Origin: Paenibacillus amylolyticus
GTDB taxonomy: Bacteria; Bacillota; Bacilli; Paenibacillales; Paenibacillaceae
Direction: 5' to 3'
Length of the DNA: 64,000 nucleotides
Assembly: GCF_003719335.1 (NCBI RefSeq)
Contig: NZ_RIAS01000003.1
Span: forward strand, 124,001 to 188,000
The translations under genes and the position numbers were made by a program. Of the stretch, positions 18,486-27,772 are shown in pieces; position 1 is the stretch's first letter; every line of letters begins with the position of its first letter. The notes under the pieces are model-generated. The model did no database searches, was not told the origin of the DNA, and saw only the letters and a list, made by a program, of their open reading frames with translations.

Positions 18486-19205
18486 TCACATTGACGCTGA
18501 CCTTTTCCCCAGCGTCACTGATCCGCTATCGTTTACCATTTCATTTTGCTTGCTTCCAACTTGTTTCCCCTCTTCATCATATACTTTAACGGTATATGGT
18601 GTACCCTCCGATGAAGGCAGCATCATAAACCAGACATACTCTCCCATATCTGTTTTGATCAATTTGGCTTCCGTTATGGACATGGAGCCGTTCTGCTCTG
18701 TTTCAGCAGTTACACGCTGGATACCCGGATGCTCGATTGTACCAAATACCATCGGAAAAGGAGTGTCTATCCCGTCAAGCTTTGGTAAATTCATATAATA
18801 CAATGCATACTCAGACGGATCTATATCCCCTATTCCATAACCTCCGCCCCACACCCACTTCCACCCAAAACTATTTTTTCGTACGTATTCCAACTGCAAA
18901 TTACTTGCTGCTTCACTGTTTTTTCTCTGCGTAAACAAGATCATCCCGTCGTCAACAGGCTCCTGATGAACTAAACGGGTATTAGAGGTTGACTCCCTGA
19001 ATTGTTGAACTGCATCCTCAGGAGTACTGCCGATCGGAATCGACATGGTTTCGTCCAGTCCCATAGCTTTGGACAATGTCCGATCCGCCAGACCACCTGG
19101 CTTTTCTTTTATATACATATAGGTGTATCCCGATATCACAGAGATCGCTAAGAGCGCTATCGTTACGACTATAATCTTGAGAATGTTTCCCTTTCCTTTA
19201 CTCAT
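18486..19205 (-). CDS. Uncharacterised membrane-anchored extracellular protein
   Basis: 239 residues that I do not recognise. One N-terminal transmembrane segment (about 9-30) with a basic head suggests a signal anchor. The outer part starts with 'STPEDAVQQFRESTSNTRLVHQEPVDDGMILFTQRK', a pattern seen in small secreted proteins of Bacilli that sense or modify a surface, and continues with a mixed beta region containing 'GWKWVWGGGYG'. Nothing catalytic is visible. The last codons overlap a long imperfect inverted repeat at about 18482-18527 that lacks a T-run. Confidence 0.7.
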   Translation of the reverse strand: MSKGKGNILKIIVVTIALLAISVISGYTYMYIKEKPGGLADRTLSKAMGLDETMSIPIGSTPEDAVQQFRESTSNTRLVHQEPVDDGMILFTQRKNSEAASNLQLEYVRKNSFGWKWVWGGGYGIGDIDPSEYALYYMNLPKLDGIDTPFPMVFGTIEHPGIQRVTAETEQNGSMSITEAKLIKTDMGEYVWFMMLPSSEGTPYTVKVYDEEGKQVGSKQNEMVNDSGSVTLGKRSASM

Positions 19206-19309
19206 GCTCGGGCCTCCTTTTAAAAATAGATAATAATTAATTCAACACACAAACCCATCTAATATTACCATAATTATCATAATCGTTCTTTCATTTCTAT
19301 AATCTACGA

Positions 19310-19334
19310 CAAAAAAGCCGCCAATCGGCGGCTT
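19310..19334 (-). terminator. Terminator of murB
   Basis: GCCGCC/GGCGGC stem with a short loop, followed by TTTTTT on the minus strand, about 75 bp beyond the murB stop. Confidence 0.88.
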
Positions 19335-19409
19335 CATCTCATTAACGGCACATAGTATAGTCATGCTTTAGGCATGGCCTAGTGCTCCATCTTTATATCC
19401 TGTCCTGAA

Positions 19410-20303
19410 TTAATATTCTCCAAGGAATATCACTTCAGTTTCTAATTCCACCTGGAACGTATCCCACACCTTTTTCTGAATAAACTGAATCAGATCCTCA
19501 TAATCCTTGGCAGTGGCGTGATCCACGTTCACGATAAATCCAGCATGTTTGGTTGAAATTTCAGCCCCACCGATGCGGGTGCCTTGCAATTGACAATCCT
19601 GAATTAGTTTACCGGCAAAATGTCCTTCCGGACGTTTGAACACACTTCCGCAAGAAGGGTATTCCAAAGGCTGCTTCGATTCTCTCAGGAACGTTAATTC
19701 CTTCATCTTGCTGGAGATCTCCTCTTTGTTCCCTTCGCTAAGCGTAAACTCGGCATCCAAAATAATATAATGATCCATCTTGAAGAGACTATTGCGGTAA
19801 CTCAGCTTCATCTCTTCACGTGGAATAACAACAACGTTGCCTTCACGGGTAATGACCGTAGCCTTTTCAATTACATCCGCGATCTGACCACCGTAAGCAC
19901 CGGCATTCATATATAGAGCGCCTCCTGTACTACCAGGAATGCCACAGGCGAATTCCATTCCCGTCAGGCTATGTGCCAAAGCTGCTCTAGATACGTCAAT
20001 AATATCGGAGCCGCTTTGTGCCATGATGCGTGTTCCACTGACTTCGATCTGATCGAAGCGGCTGAGCGAAATCGTGACTCCCCGGATGCCTCCATCCTTA
20101 ATAATAACGTTAGAGCCTTTGCCAATAACGGTCAGCGGCAACTGATGGCTGTTCGCTATTTCCACCACTTTGGTGATCTCCTCCACCGTGGTCGGATGAA
20201 CGAGAATATCGGCCTTGCCTCCAATTTGAATAAACGTATGATTTTTTAGCGGTTCATTACATTTCACTTTTTCGTTAGGTATATGATTCTCAAAAATATT
20301 CAT
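19410..20303 (-). CDS. murB: UDP-N-acetylenolpyruvoylglucosamine reductase
   Basis: Uses NADPH and FAD to reduce UDP-GlcNAc-enolpyruvate to UDP-MurNAc, the second committed step of peptidoglycan synthesis. The 297-residue protein is of the short type IIa form common in Gram-positives. Visible motifs are the FAD-binding 'VIGKGSNVIIKDGG', 'CGIPGSTGGALYMNAGAYGG' and the catalytic serine region 'YPSCGSVFKRPEGHFAGKLI', ending in a conserved 'ELETEVIFLG'. The start has GGGAGAG. It stands alone with its own promoter and terminator, apart from other mur genes. Confidence 0.96.
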   Translation of the reverse strand: MNIFENHIPNEKVKCNEPLKNHTFIQIGGKADILVHPTTVEEITKVVEIANSHQLPLTVIGKGSNVIIKDGGIRGVTISLSRFDQIEVSGTRIMAQSGSDIIDVSRAALAHSLTGMEFACGIPGSTGGALYMNAGAYGGQIADVIEKATVITREGNVVVIPREEMKLSYRNSLFKMDHYIILDAEFTLSEGNKEEISSKMKELTFLRESKQPLEYPSCGSVFKRPEGHFAGKLIQDCQLQGTRIGGAEISTKHAGFIVNVDHATAKDYEDLIQFIQKKVWDTFQVELETEVIFLGEY

Positions 20304-20346
20304 GATTTTCTCTCCCTGCGTTCTTCAAAAAGAACATGATTCCTAC

Positions 20347-20376
20347 ATTGTAAATCGAAACACACTCCGATGACAA
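20347..20376 (-). promoter_or_regulatory. Likely murB promoter
   Basis: On the minus strand, TTGTCA at 20376-20371 and TACAAT at 20352-20347 are separated by 18 bp, about 45 bp before the murB start. Confidence 0.5.
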
Positions 20377-20511
20377 TCTATCCTCATAATTCCCTGTACA
20401 TACTGATGAAATTCAACCGTGTACTATAATGATATTCCCCTATTTGCTGAATAGGTACTCAAGTACACGTTAAATTATAAATGAACAACATTTATTAGAT
20501 CGTCAGGCATA

Positions 20512-20550
20512 AAAAATAATAGCGCTGCGGATTTATAAACCGCTGCGCTT
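20512..20550 (-). terminator. Terminator of the SDR gene
   Basis: Arms GCGCTGCGG and CCGCTGCGC with one central mismatch and a 9-nt loop. On the minus strand the stem is followed by ATTATTTTTT. Confidence 0.75.
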
Positions 20551-20604
20551 GAACATTCTACCACATATTCTTAACATTCTCTAGCTTCTGAATAGAAGTC
20601 CGCT

Positions 20605-21594
20605 TCATTCCCGTCCGTTAGCCGGAATGTCCGTCTTCGTCAATTCAGCAGATAACGCCCATAAGCGCTCCGCCTGCTCAGCATCAATGGCGTACGGCTT
20701 CACACCGTAAAAACCGCCATCTTCGGGAGCCATCTCACTGATATTGCAATCTTCACAGTACACACCACCCATGCCTTCAAGCTTGGGAGCAGTTGCGGCC
20801 CATACCTGGGTTGCTGCACCCTGCTCCGGTGATTTGAACCCCGGATTAGCCACGTTGCCGGATTCATCAATCCAACCGAGAGCAACCATCTCATCTTTGG
20901 GCATATGACGCTGTAAGGGAGTCATGATTCCGCCCGGATGTACAGCAAATGCACGAACTCCATGCTGCTTGCCAAGTCTATCGAGTTCTACCGTGAACAA
21001 GCTGATCGCTGTTTTGGACTGACCGTATGCCGGGAACTTCTCGTATCCCTGTTCAAAATGAATATCATGCCAGCGGATGGGTGAGAAATGATGCCCTGCG
21101 GAGGAAAGCGAAACGACACGGGCTCCACCTTCACTGACCAGCGCAGGCCACAATTGATTGGTTAGCGCGAAATGTCCCAGATGGTTCGTAGCAAACTGTG
21201 CTTCCCAGCCCTCACCAATACGGGTCTCTGGGCAGGCCATAATACCTGCGTTCAAGATTAACATATCGATGCTGCGTGCGCTTGCCAGAAAACGTTCCGC
21301 AAATGCAGCAACACTGGACAAGTCAGCCAAATCAAGCTCGTCCACTTCCACGTTCTCAAGATCTGCCAAAGCTTCACGCGCAACTTCTGGTCTGCGCGCA
21401 GTCACAACAACATTTGCTCCCGCTCGCACCAATGCACGTGTCGTTTCCAGTCCCAGACCGGAATATCCGCCTGTCACTACGGCAAGCTGCCCTGATAGAT
21501 CCAGTCCGCGTAATACCTCATCCGCTGTACTGCTCTTGTCAAAACCTGAATGTATATTCTGTTGCACTGTTCTTGTCTCTTTGTTCATATTCAT
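20605..21594 (-). CDS. Short-chain dehydrogenase/reductase (retinol dehydrogenase-like)
   Basis: 329 residues from ATG 21594, which has AAGGAG at a 9-nt distance. The classical SDR fold is complete: cofactor motif 'TGGYSGLG', adenine pocket with 'TARRPE' (arginine after the second strand suggests NADP), 'NAGIMACP', catalytic Ser in 'VSLSSAGHH', and 'YGQSK' holding Tyr and Lys. It belongs to the extended WWOX/retinol dehydrogenase-like group, which reduces or oxidises varied alcohols and carbonyls. The natural substrate is unknown. It is monocistronic with its own terminator. Confidence 0.9.
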   Translation of the reverse strand: MNMNKETRTVQQNIHSGFDKSSTADEVLRGLDLSGQLAVVTGGYSGLGLETTRALVRAGANVVVTARRPEVAREALADLENVEVDELDLADLSSVAAFAERFLASARSIDMLILNAGIMACPETRIGEGWEAQFATNHLGHFALTNQLWPALVSEGGARVVSLSSAGHHFSPIRWHDIHFEQGYEKFPAYGQSKTAISLFTVELDRLGKQHGVRAFAVHPGGIMTPLQRHMPKDEMVALGWIDESGNVANPGFKSPEQGAATQVWAATAPKLEGMGGVYCEDCNISEMAPEDGGFYGVKPYAIDAEQAERLWALSAELTKTDIPANGRE

Positions 21595-21713
21595 TTGATT
21601 CAGCTCCTTCATACTCTCACTTATAGCTGCTTATCGTATTAATCCCTGTTGGGACTTCCATAATCAGTCTACACCTTAGAGTAAACTCGAAGTCAAATCA
21701 GGCGCGTTAAAAC

Positions 21714-23117
21714 TTACTTTAAAGATGCAGGTAACCTAACTCCTGCGATTTTACCTTCCGAATGTATAATGATCGTATCTCCCGTTTTTAGCGTTTGATT
21801 ATACATATCTCCCCCCGTTTTCACACGAAAAACGGGTTGGCCTGTGACCATATTAATCGCCACCATTGTGCCATTGCGTTGTGCCCGGTACAACCCTTTT
21901 CCATATATATCAATCTGCGAAACAGGAGCATCCCCGTTCCATGAAACATTCTGTCCATTAGCCAGCTTAACTGCAGCAAGTTCTCCATTGGCAGGATTTC
22001 TGAATATCAAACGCTGCTGTGCGACACCAAGCATTTCCATATTTTCGCCATAAGGTTTCAAGAATGTGCGTAATGGGGCATCTCCAGACTTATATTGATC
22101 AAGCGCATACTCTGCAATTTTGCCGTCCTGTTCCATATACAGCTTGCCTTCGAAGGCCATAATTCCTCCACGACCATTTACATATGGGGCTTGTCCAGAC
22201 AGATTCCAGCTGTATTCTTGACTTCCTTTTAACGCTCCTGTCTTCAAGTTATATACGTTGATCGTCCATTTTCGAACGGGTGAGGACTCATCATCCTCTA
22301 GCATGGGTGAATGATAATCCACCGAATAGACAAGTCCGTTTTTGATCTGAATGGCATCTCCCTGACCGAATTTGCCCCATAGTTTCTTGCCTGTTTTCTG
22401 ATCATAAGCGTTAAGCTGAATAGAGGTCAGAGCACCCTGCACCATGAAACTTCGAAGGACAACGCCCCCGGATTCTACCAAATACTCTGTTCCATTCCCT
22501 TCTCCAGCCGATTCATTAGCTTTCCACTGAAGTTTACCTGACTTCATATTGAATGCATAGGTTTGACTACCGTAAATAACGTATAACATATTGGGGGTCG
22601 GGATGACAGCTTTGGTATAAGGATCAGTATCGCTAGCAACCGCTATGTCGGACTGCCACTTCACTTTGCCCGTTTTGGCATTCAAAGCATAAGGCTTGTG
22701 ACTACCACTAAGTCCGTAGAGAACACCATCCAGATAAGCTATCGTTGGCGTTAATTTACTGCCATAAGTCCATAATACCTTGCCTGTCTTTGCATCCAGC
22801 GCGATTAGTTTTGAATCTCTAAACGTAAATATTTTCCCATCTTCTGCAACAGCGTTACTCGCTATAAATGATTCGTTCATGTTCAGATAATTATCGACCT
22901 TAGCCGTCCAAGAAGGTTTCAATTCAGGTAAATGCAGGTTTTGTCCGGCATACCAATTACGTGCGGAGATATCTGCTTGCTCAGCATAAACTTGGGAAGG
23001 TAAAGCCGCGACAGCGCATTGTAGCATGAGTACTCCAGCGGTCAGTCCAGCGATAACGGGTTTCAGTTTACGTGTCTTGTGAGTTACAGAAGTAGAATGT
23101 TTAGTTTTTAATTCCAT
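21714..23117 (-). CDS. Secreted PQQ-like beta-propeller protein
   Basis: 467 residues from ATG 23117, which follows AGGAGG; the longer frame from 23174 has no such site. A signal peptide ('KPVIAGLTAGVLMLQCAVAALPSQVYA') is followed by a propeller built from PQQ-type blades, seen as repeats of 'LDAKTGKVLWTYG', 'LNAKTGKVKWQSD', 'FNMKSGKLQWKAN', 'YDQKTGKKLWGKF' and 'INMVTGQPVFRVK'. Without catalytic residues of quinoprotein dehydrogenases it is probably a binding or structural protein outside the cell. It lies behind the serine hydrolase gene but is separated from it by a terminator. Confidence 0.85.
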   Translation of the reverse strand: MELKTKHSTSVTHKTRKLKPVIAGLTAGVLMLQCAVAALPSQVYAEQADISARNWYAGQNLHLPELKPSWTAKVDNYLNMNESFIASNAVAEDGKIFTFRDSKLIALDAKTGKVLWTYGSKLTPTIAYLDGVLYGLSGSHKPYALNAKTGKVKWQSDIAVASDTDPYTKAVIPTPNMLYVIYGSQTYAFNMKSGKLQWKANESAGEGNGTEYLVESGGVVLRSFMVQGALTSIQLNAYDQKTGKKLWGKFGQGDAIQIKNGLVYSVDYHSPMLEDDESSPVRKWTINVYNLKTGALKGSQEYSWNLSGQAPYVNGRGGIMAFEGKLYMEQDGKIAEYALDQYKSGDAPLRTFLKPYGENMEMLGVAQQRLIFRNPANGELAAVKLANGQNVSWNGDAPVSQIDIYGKGLYRAQRNGTMVAINMVTGQPVFRVKTGGDMYNQTLKTGDTIIIHSEGKIAGVRLPASLK

Positions 23118-23216
23118 GGTCGTTATTCCTCCTGACGAAAGTAGATGTATGCCATCACTTATATAACGTAGCACTCATCCAAAATGTACCATTCTGAATG
23201 AAGAAAATTCAAATAT

Positions 23217-23247
23217 ACAAAAAGCCGCCTTACGGCAGCCCTTTGTA
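23217..23247 (-). terminator. Terminator of the first serine hydrolase gene
   Basis: On the minus strand GGGCTGCC pairs with GGCGGCTT (one G-U pair) around GTAA, followed by TTTTTG, about 30 bp beyond the stop at 23274. Confidence 0.8.
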
Positions 23248-23273
23248 ATGAATATTGTACTCAAATCGTTTTT

Positions 23274-25325
23274 TTATTTTAAACGAATCTGGAAGACATC
23301 CCCGGCTTTACCCCCAAATACAATAAATCCTTTTTTCGGAAGTTTGGTTGTCTGTTCGCCAGTCGCGATAGAGAACTGTAGCACCTGACCTTGATCATTA
23401 TAAACCGCGTAACCACCTTGCTCAGGAGAATCCACCGTTATCGTCTTTTCAGCAGATTTCCCGTCAATCGCATACCAGCGCGCTTGACCATTTGCTGGAA
23501 TGGTCGCAATTCCTGATTTCCCACTAAAAATAGGACGAATCGCCTTTTCCGAAATGTACTGCTGTCCGTTCTGGGTTAAAATTTCTGCATCCTTTTTCTT
23601 CATTAATTCCAGGTCAAAAGCATCTCGGCCATTCATAATCGGGATCTCTGCAACATTAACGGTATGGTTCACATCTTTAATTTGCGTCCCATTCACATAA
23701 CCGTGCTCTGTGTTGACCTTGAAGTTTTTAATGAGCTGTGATGGAACCAGGTAGAAGAGCGATGTAATTTTTTCGTCCAGCGCAAAATAGTTCAAACCGT
23801 TCCGTGCAACCCACTTCTCTTGGGTAACTGCATCCAGCTTGTTAGGCTCCAGCTTTTGGTAATCGTACGTGTTCATCCCCATCTGTCCAAGTCCTGGCAA
23901 GCTAAGATATCCTTGAACTTTCACATAGGTCTTGGCGTTGCTTTCTTTCACAAAGCTTACTTTCACACTTCCGTCCTTGCTGGTAAAATACCCGTCACCT
24001 GTATACACATACTTTTGTTCAGCAATTAGTCCGCCCAGCATAGCTGGTAATGTGAATGCTCCATTCTTAATATCGATTTCCGTTGTTGCACCAACGGTTC
24101 CATACAAACCGGAGTAATCTTGCAGCTCAGCAGGCATCTCGGTCTGAACTGGCGCAGAGAAGGTACGATCCGGTTTGATGTTATCAATGATGCCCTGTTC
24201 CTTCAGTACTTCCAGCAACACTTTAGAGGCAAACATCTGGTCAAAAACAGAAGATCCACCTGAGGATAACACAGCCATGGATATGTCGTGCTCTGGAATC
24301 GTAATTAATGAAGCGTGATACATGATCGTATCGCCACCCTTGGTCAGTGCTTTAATGCCATACTCACTGAATGGAGCAAGTTCTACAGCATCCCAGCCGA
24401 GTCCAAAGTTGAACGAATTGATTTCGTCAGATACCCAGATACCTTTGCGATATTCTGGACTTTGCATCGCTTTAACAGAAGCCTCCGATAGAAGATCCGG
24501 GCGATTGCCCATCAGCAACTCCGCAAATTGTGTTAACTCCTCAGCCGTTGAATAAATGCCACCCGTTCCGATGATATTCGCATTTTCAACAGGCATCTTC
24601 GGTTTAAATGTTGGCCAATAGGTTGCAGCTAATTTTCCTCTGTCGAAAGAATCCAGTGGTGTCTTCGTAGAATCGAGCTGCAACGGCTTACTTATAAACT
24701 GTTCCACATATTTGCTGTAACTTAGTTCACTCACGCGCTCAACTAAAATCTCGAGCAATTGAAAGCCATCATTGCAATAGACCGAGTATTCCCCGGGTTT
24801 AGACTTGAGACGTTCGGCCTGAAGTTTGATCAGCAGTTCATCATGATTACGTGTATCGTTATCATTAAACAGTATGCTGTTTCCGTACTGCGAACCATAT
24901 AAGCCGGATGAATGATTCATTAACATACGCGGTGTGATTTCCTTATAGCGGGGATCTGCCATTTTGAAATCGGTAATATACGTGGTAAGTGGCTGATCCA
25001 GGTCAACTTCACCAGAATCGACCAACATCATGACCGCAGTAGTGACTACCATTTTGCTTACGGAGCCTATACCGTACATGGTGTCTTTGTCCACGGCTTT
25101 CTGGTTCGCCTTATCATGAAATCCAGCGCCGTCCGATAAAATCATTTCCCCATTTTCCATAATCGCATATTGCAGACTTGTGACGCCGTAATTCTGAACC
25201 AGCATGTCAGCGATTTGTTTAGCTTTCGCTTGAATCGCCTGCTTTTCAGTCGCCTCAGCCTTGACTCCAGTTACAGGCATGATAATAAGCATAAACGCAC
25301 ACAAAACCGTAATTATCCTTTTCAT
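23274..25325 (-). CDS. Secreted serine hydrolase, class C beta-lactamase/PBP type (paralog 1)
   Basis: 683 residues. A signal peptide (1-24) is followed by a beta-lactamase domain (about 30-380) with the nucleophile motif S-V-S-K at residues 88-91, 'YCN' as the Y-x-N motif, and 'TKGGDTIMYH' in the place of the KTG box. About 300 further residues form beta-rich C-terminal domains of unknown role. Such proteins act as D-aminopeptidases, esterases or cell-wall peptidases rather than true beta-lactamases. A clear paralog of the same architecture lies at 60632-62764. It has AAGGAGG before the ATG and a LytTR two-component system just upstream, behind a terminator. Confidence 0.88.
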   Translation of the reverse strand: MKRIITVLCAFMLIIMPVTGVKAEATEKQAIQAKAKQIADMLVQNYGVTSLQYAIMENGEMILSDGAGFHDKANQKAVDKDTMYGIGSVSKMVVTTAVMMLVDSGEVDLDQPLTTYITDFKMADPRYKEITPRMLMNHSSGLYGSQYGNSILFNDNDTRNHDELLIKLQAERLKSKPGEYSVYCNDGFQLLEILVERVSELSYSKYVEQFISKPLQLDSTKTPLDSFDRGKLAATYWPTFKPKMPVENANIIGTGGIYSTAEELTQFAELLMGNRPDLLSEASVKAMQSPEYRKGIWVSDEINSFNFGLGWDAVELAPFSEYGIKALTKGGDTIMYHASLITIPEHDISMAVLSSGGSSVFDQMFASKVLLEVLKEQGIIDNIKPDRTFSAPVQTEMPAELQDYSGLYGTVGATTEIDIKNGAFTLPAMLGGLIAEQKYVYTGDGYFTSKDGSVKVSFVKESNAKTYVKVQGYLSLPGLGQMGMNTYDYQKLEPNKLDAVTQEKWVARNGLNYFALDEKITSLFYLVPSQLIKNFKVNTEHGYVNGTQIKDVNHTVNVAEIPIMNGRDAFDLELMKKKDAEILTQNGQQYISEKAIRPIFSGKSGIATIPANGQARWYAIDGKSAEKTITVDSPEQGGYAVYNDQGQVLQFSIATGEQTTKLPKKGFIVFGGKAGDVFQIRLK

Positions 25326-25411
25326 TCCATACTTCCTCCTTCAGATCGATATACTTGAATGAATTCATCATATCCGGCAAAGGCATAGCCAGCGGAAAAG
25401 AACCCCGAATG

Positions 25412-25450
25412 GAAAAAAACAACCCCTGAACGACAGTTCAGACGTTGTTT
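25412..25450 (-). terminator. Terminator of the LytTR two-component operon
   Basis: Two nested stems, AACAAC/GTTGTT and CTGAAC/GTTCAG, with a TTTTTTT tail on the minus strand; it overlaps the last codons of the kinase gene. Confidence 0.9.
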
Positions 25451-26736
25451 TTGTTGTACGGAAGAACGACCATATTGTTAAAAGACCCTTGTGCTTGCTC
25501 AATGGTCATGTGCCCTCCATATTTATTGCATATTCTGGATATATTGGTCAGGCCAAAACCATGAAATTCTGAATCCGTTTTGTCACTGTTGAGATCCGTT
25601 GCCGGTTGGGCTGTATGATTCATAATCTGGATTACCAGAGCAGAAGCTGTGGAATAAATAGATACTACGATATAACGATCCTCGGCGACGCGTACTTTCT
25701 TGGATGCTTCAACTGCATTATCCAGGATATTTCCGAGCACCACACACAAATCATACCGTTCAATGCCTATATGCTGAGAATGGAGATTGATGCGCGTATC
25801 GATTCGAATGCCGTTCGCCTGCCCGACGGTCAGCGTATTCGTAACCAGAGCATCAATGACCAGATTACCGCTATTCACACGTTGGTAAGCATGCTCAATG
25901 GTGTTCATAGTAACATGCATATGCTCTGTTGCTGCCGCAAGTTCGTTACGTTTCACACACTCTTCGATATATAGAAACTGCTGATGGATATCGTGGATAA
26001 TACTTTTAATGCTTTTGAAACTGTGCACGGTCTTTTCGTAGTTGGCATCCTGGTAATCCATCTGCCGCTGCAATTGTTCATTCTCATGAGCGAGATGCGC
26101 CTTCTCCACGATATTATCAAACACATATACAATAAATACATTGAGAAAAAGGGAGCCTAGCACCGAAAAAATATAAAAAATATTTTTTTCGCTATATATT
26201 GAAATGACATTGATCTGGTACACCGTAATCGCAGTTACGATCAAAAATAAAAGATAAGACCGATGATGCACTCTGAAGCTCCTGCGTTTGGCAATGAGAT
26301 GAACAATGGGGATCACAACAAACATAATGCTGCATCCTAACAGCATCACTTTGGTGAACAACCATAGAGCTTCTGGTCCATAGAGAGCCTCTTTCAGATA
26401 GTCAATTCCATCAATCACACTCAGAATATACACTGAAATGATGTTCACTGTTGTTAGCAGTGCTGCATACATAACCGTAAACATAATCTTCAGTTTTAAT
26501 TCTACCCGGTAGGATTGTGCCAGAGTAAAGATAAAGATCAATGCAAGCGAAGTCGAAAGAAAAGAAGGTAAACGCGTAGCCAAATAAAAGAAATCGAGCA
26601 GGATAAACACAACAAAATAGATCGTTCTGCGGGGTTTACGTCTGGATTTGCCCAGCACAGCATCAAAATAATAATTGGCTTGAAACGTCATGAGCAGGGT
26701 CATAACAAAGACGGGTACCAGTTGCAAAATAATCAT
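25438..26736 (-). CDS. GHKL-type sensor histidine kinase (AgrC/NatK-like)
   Basis: 432 residues: about six transmembrane segments (1-210), a coiled linker ('NIVEKAHLAHENEQLQRQMDY'), a phosphoacceptor region 'KSIIHDIHQQFLYIE', and a GHKL ATPase domain with N-box 'VVLGNILDNAVEAS' and G-box 'FHGFGLTNISRICNKYGG'. This is the layout of peptide- or signal-sensing kinases of the AgrC/ComD/NatK type. It starts 1 bp after the stop of its LytTR partner, so the two are translationally coupled. No peptide pheromone gene was recognised nearby. The target genes are unknown; the secreted hydrolase next door is a candidate. Confidence 0.88.
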   Translation of the reverse strand: MIILQLVPVFVMTLLMTFQANYYFDAVLGKSRRKPRRTIYFVVFILLDFFYLATRLPSFLSTSLALIFIFTLAQSYRVELKLKIMFTVMYAALLTTVNIISVYILSVIDGIDYLKEALYGPEALWLFTKVMLLGCSIMFVVIPIVHLIAKRRSFRVHHRSYLLFLIVTAITVYQINVISIYSEKNIFYIFSVLGSLFLNVFIVYVFDNIVEKAHLAHENEQLQRQMDYQDANYEKTVHSFKSIKSIIHDIHQQFLYIEECVKRNELAAATEHMHVTMNTIEHAYQRVNSGNLVIDALVTNTLTVGQANGIRIDTRINLHSQHIGIERYDLCVVLGNILDNAVEASKKVRVAEDRYIVVSIYSTASALVIQIMNHTAQPATDLNSDKTDSEFHGFGLTNISRICNKYGGHMTIEQAQGSFNNMVVLPYNKNNV

Positions 26737-26737
26737 T

Positions 26738-27478
26738 TTACTGAACCCTCATGATCATGTATTTGGTATACGTATCCTTGACTTCTTTGATTTTGGAACG
26801 ACCTATAGGTAAAGAGGTTCCATCCAGCATCGTGACTTGTGCCCCCGTGAACTTGTGTACATGCATTAGATTAATAAGCACAGATCGGTGAATTTGCATA
26901 AAACCGTGCTCTGTCAGCGTTGTAGCATAAGCCGATAGAATACCTTTGGTTTCATAAGAGTTATCACGAGTAATCACCTTTAGCTTGTTTTTAACCGTGA
27001 GGCTTTTGATCACCTCAATCCATAAAATATCTTCATATTTCAACATCAAATCATCGTAATCTGATTTAATCACCAGATACTTTTTATCCATAGCTTGAAA
27101 ATATTGATGCAGTTTGATCAGCTTCTCTTCCAGTACAGCCTCTTGAATCGGCTTGATCAAATATTGGAACGTCATGACATCGAAACTCTGAACCATATAC
27201 TCCGGATAACTGGTCAAAAACATGATTTGCACATCCATGATCTTGAGTTTTCTAATTTCCTGTGCTGTCTGTATACCATTCAACCCACCCATCTCTACGT
27301 CCAGAATGAGCAGGTGAAACGTCTCTCTCTGATCTTTATAATGAGCCAGAAGTTGTTCTCCTGAACTGAACATCGTGATATGAAACTCGATATTGGTTTT
27401 GAGCGAGAACACTGTCAACATATGCCTCACCAGTTCTCGCTGTTGCTCGTTGTCGTCACATATCGCTACATGATACAT
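26738..27478 (-). CDS. LytTR-family response regulator
   Basis: About 246 residues from ATG 27478 (the longer start at 27517 lacks a ribosome site). The receiver domain opens with 'VAICDDNEQQRELV' (acidic pair), the phosphorylated Asp is in 'LLILDVEMGG', and the conserved Lys is in 'YLIKPI'. The C-terminal LytTR DNA-binding domain (about 140-245) has 'ILWIEVIKSLTVKN' and 'GFMQIHRSVLINLMHVHKF'. LytTR proteins bind paired direct repeats and often control export, virulence or cell-wall genes. It is the first gene of the two-gene operon. Confidence 0.92.
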   Translation of the reverse strand: MYHVAICDDNEQQRELVRHMLTVFSLKTNIEFHITMFSSGEQLLAHYKDQRETFHLLILDVEMGGLNGIQTAQEIRKLKIMDVQIMFLTSYPEYMVQSFDVMTFQYLIKPIQEAVLEEKLIKLHQYFQAMDKKYLVIKSDYDDLMLKYEDILWIEVIKSLTVKNKLKVITRDNSYETKGILSAYATTLTEHGFMQIHRSVLINLMHVHKFTGAQVTMLDGTSLPIGRSKIKEVKDTYTKYMIMRVQ

Positions 27479-27693
27479 CCCATCCCGCCTTCCTCGAACA
27501 CAAGCCGTTTTATTCATACTAATATACTATCTTATCATGCTTAGAAGGTTAAGTATGGATTGAAAAGCATCTACAGCACCCTGAAATGCAGGCAAACGCA
27601 AAAAACACAACACAGTGATGACGCTGCCTTGTTCTATCCTTGGATTGTTTTCGATCTTTCAACTTATGGGGTTGTGAGCACCACCTTAGTCTT

Positions 27694-27726
27694 GAAAAAA
27701 ACGACTGACCAGAAGTGGTCAGTCTT
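27694..27726 (-). terminator. Terminator of the lipase gene
   Basis: 8-bp arms GACTGACC and GGTCAGTC around a 6-nt loop, ending in a T-tract on the minus strand. Confidence 0.9.
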
Positions 27727-27772
27727 GTTATAAGCGCTAATATATGATGAGTATATAAGTTCTTAAACCACC

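Larger units (their letters stand above)
20304..20604. other. Gap between murB and the SDR gene
   Basis: Holds the murB promoter and the terminator of the SDR gene; no gene was recognised. The remainder is AT-rich. Confidence 0.6.

Noticed and set aside
18482..18527. Long inverted repeat at the end of the 239-residue protein gene
   Set aside because: Good stem, but within coding sequence and without a T-run on either strand, so not called a terminator.
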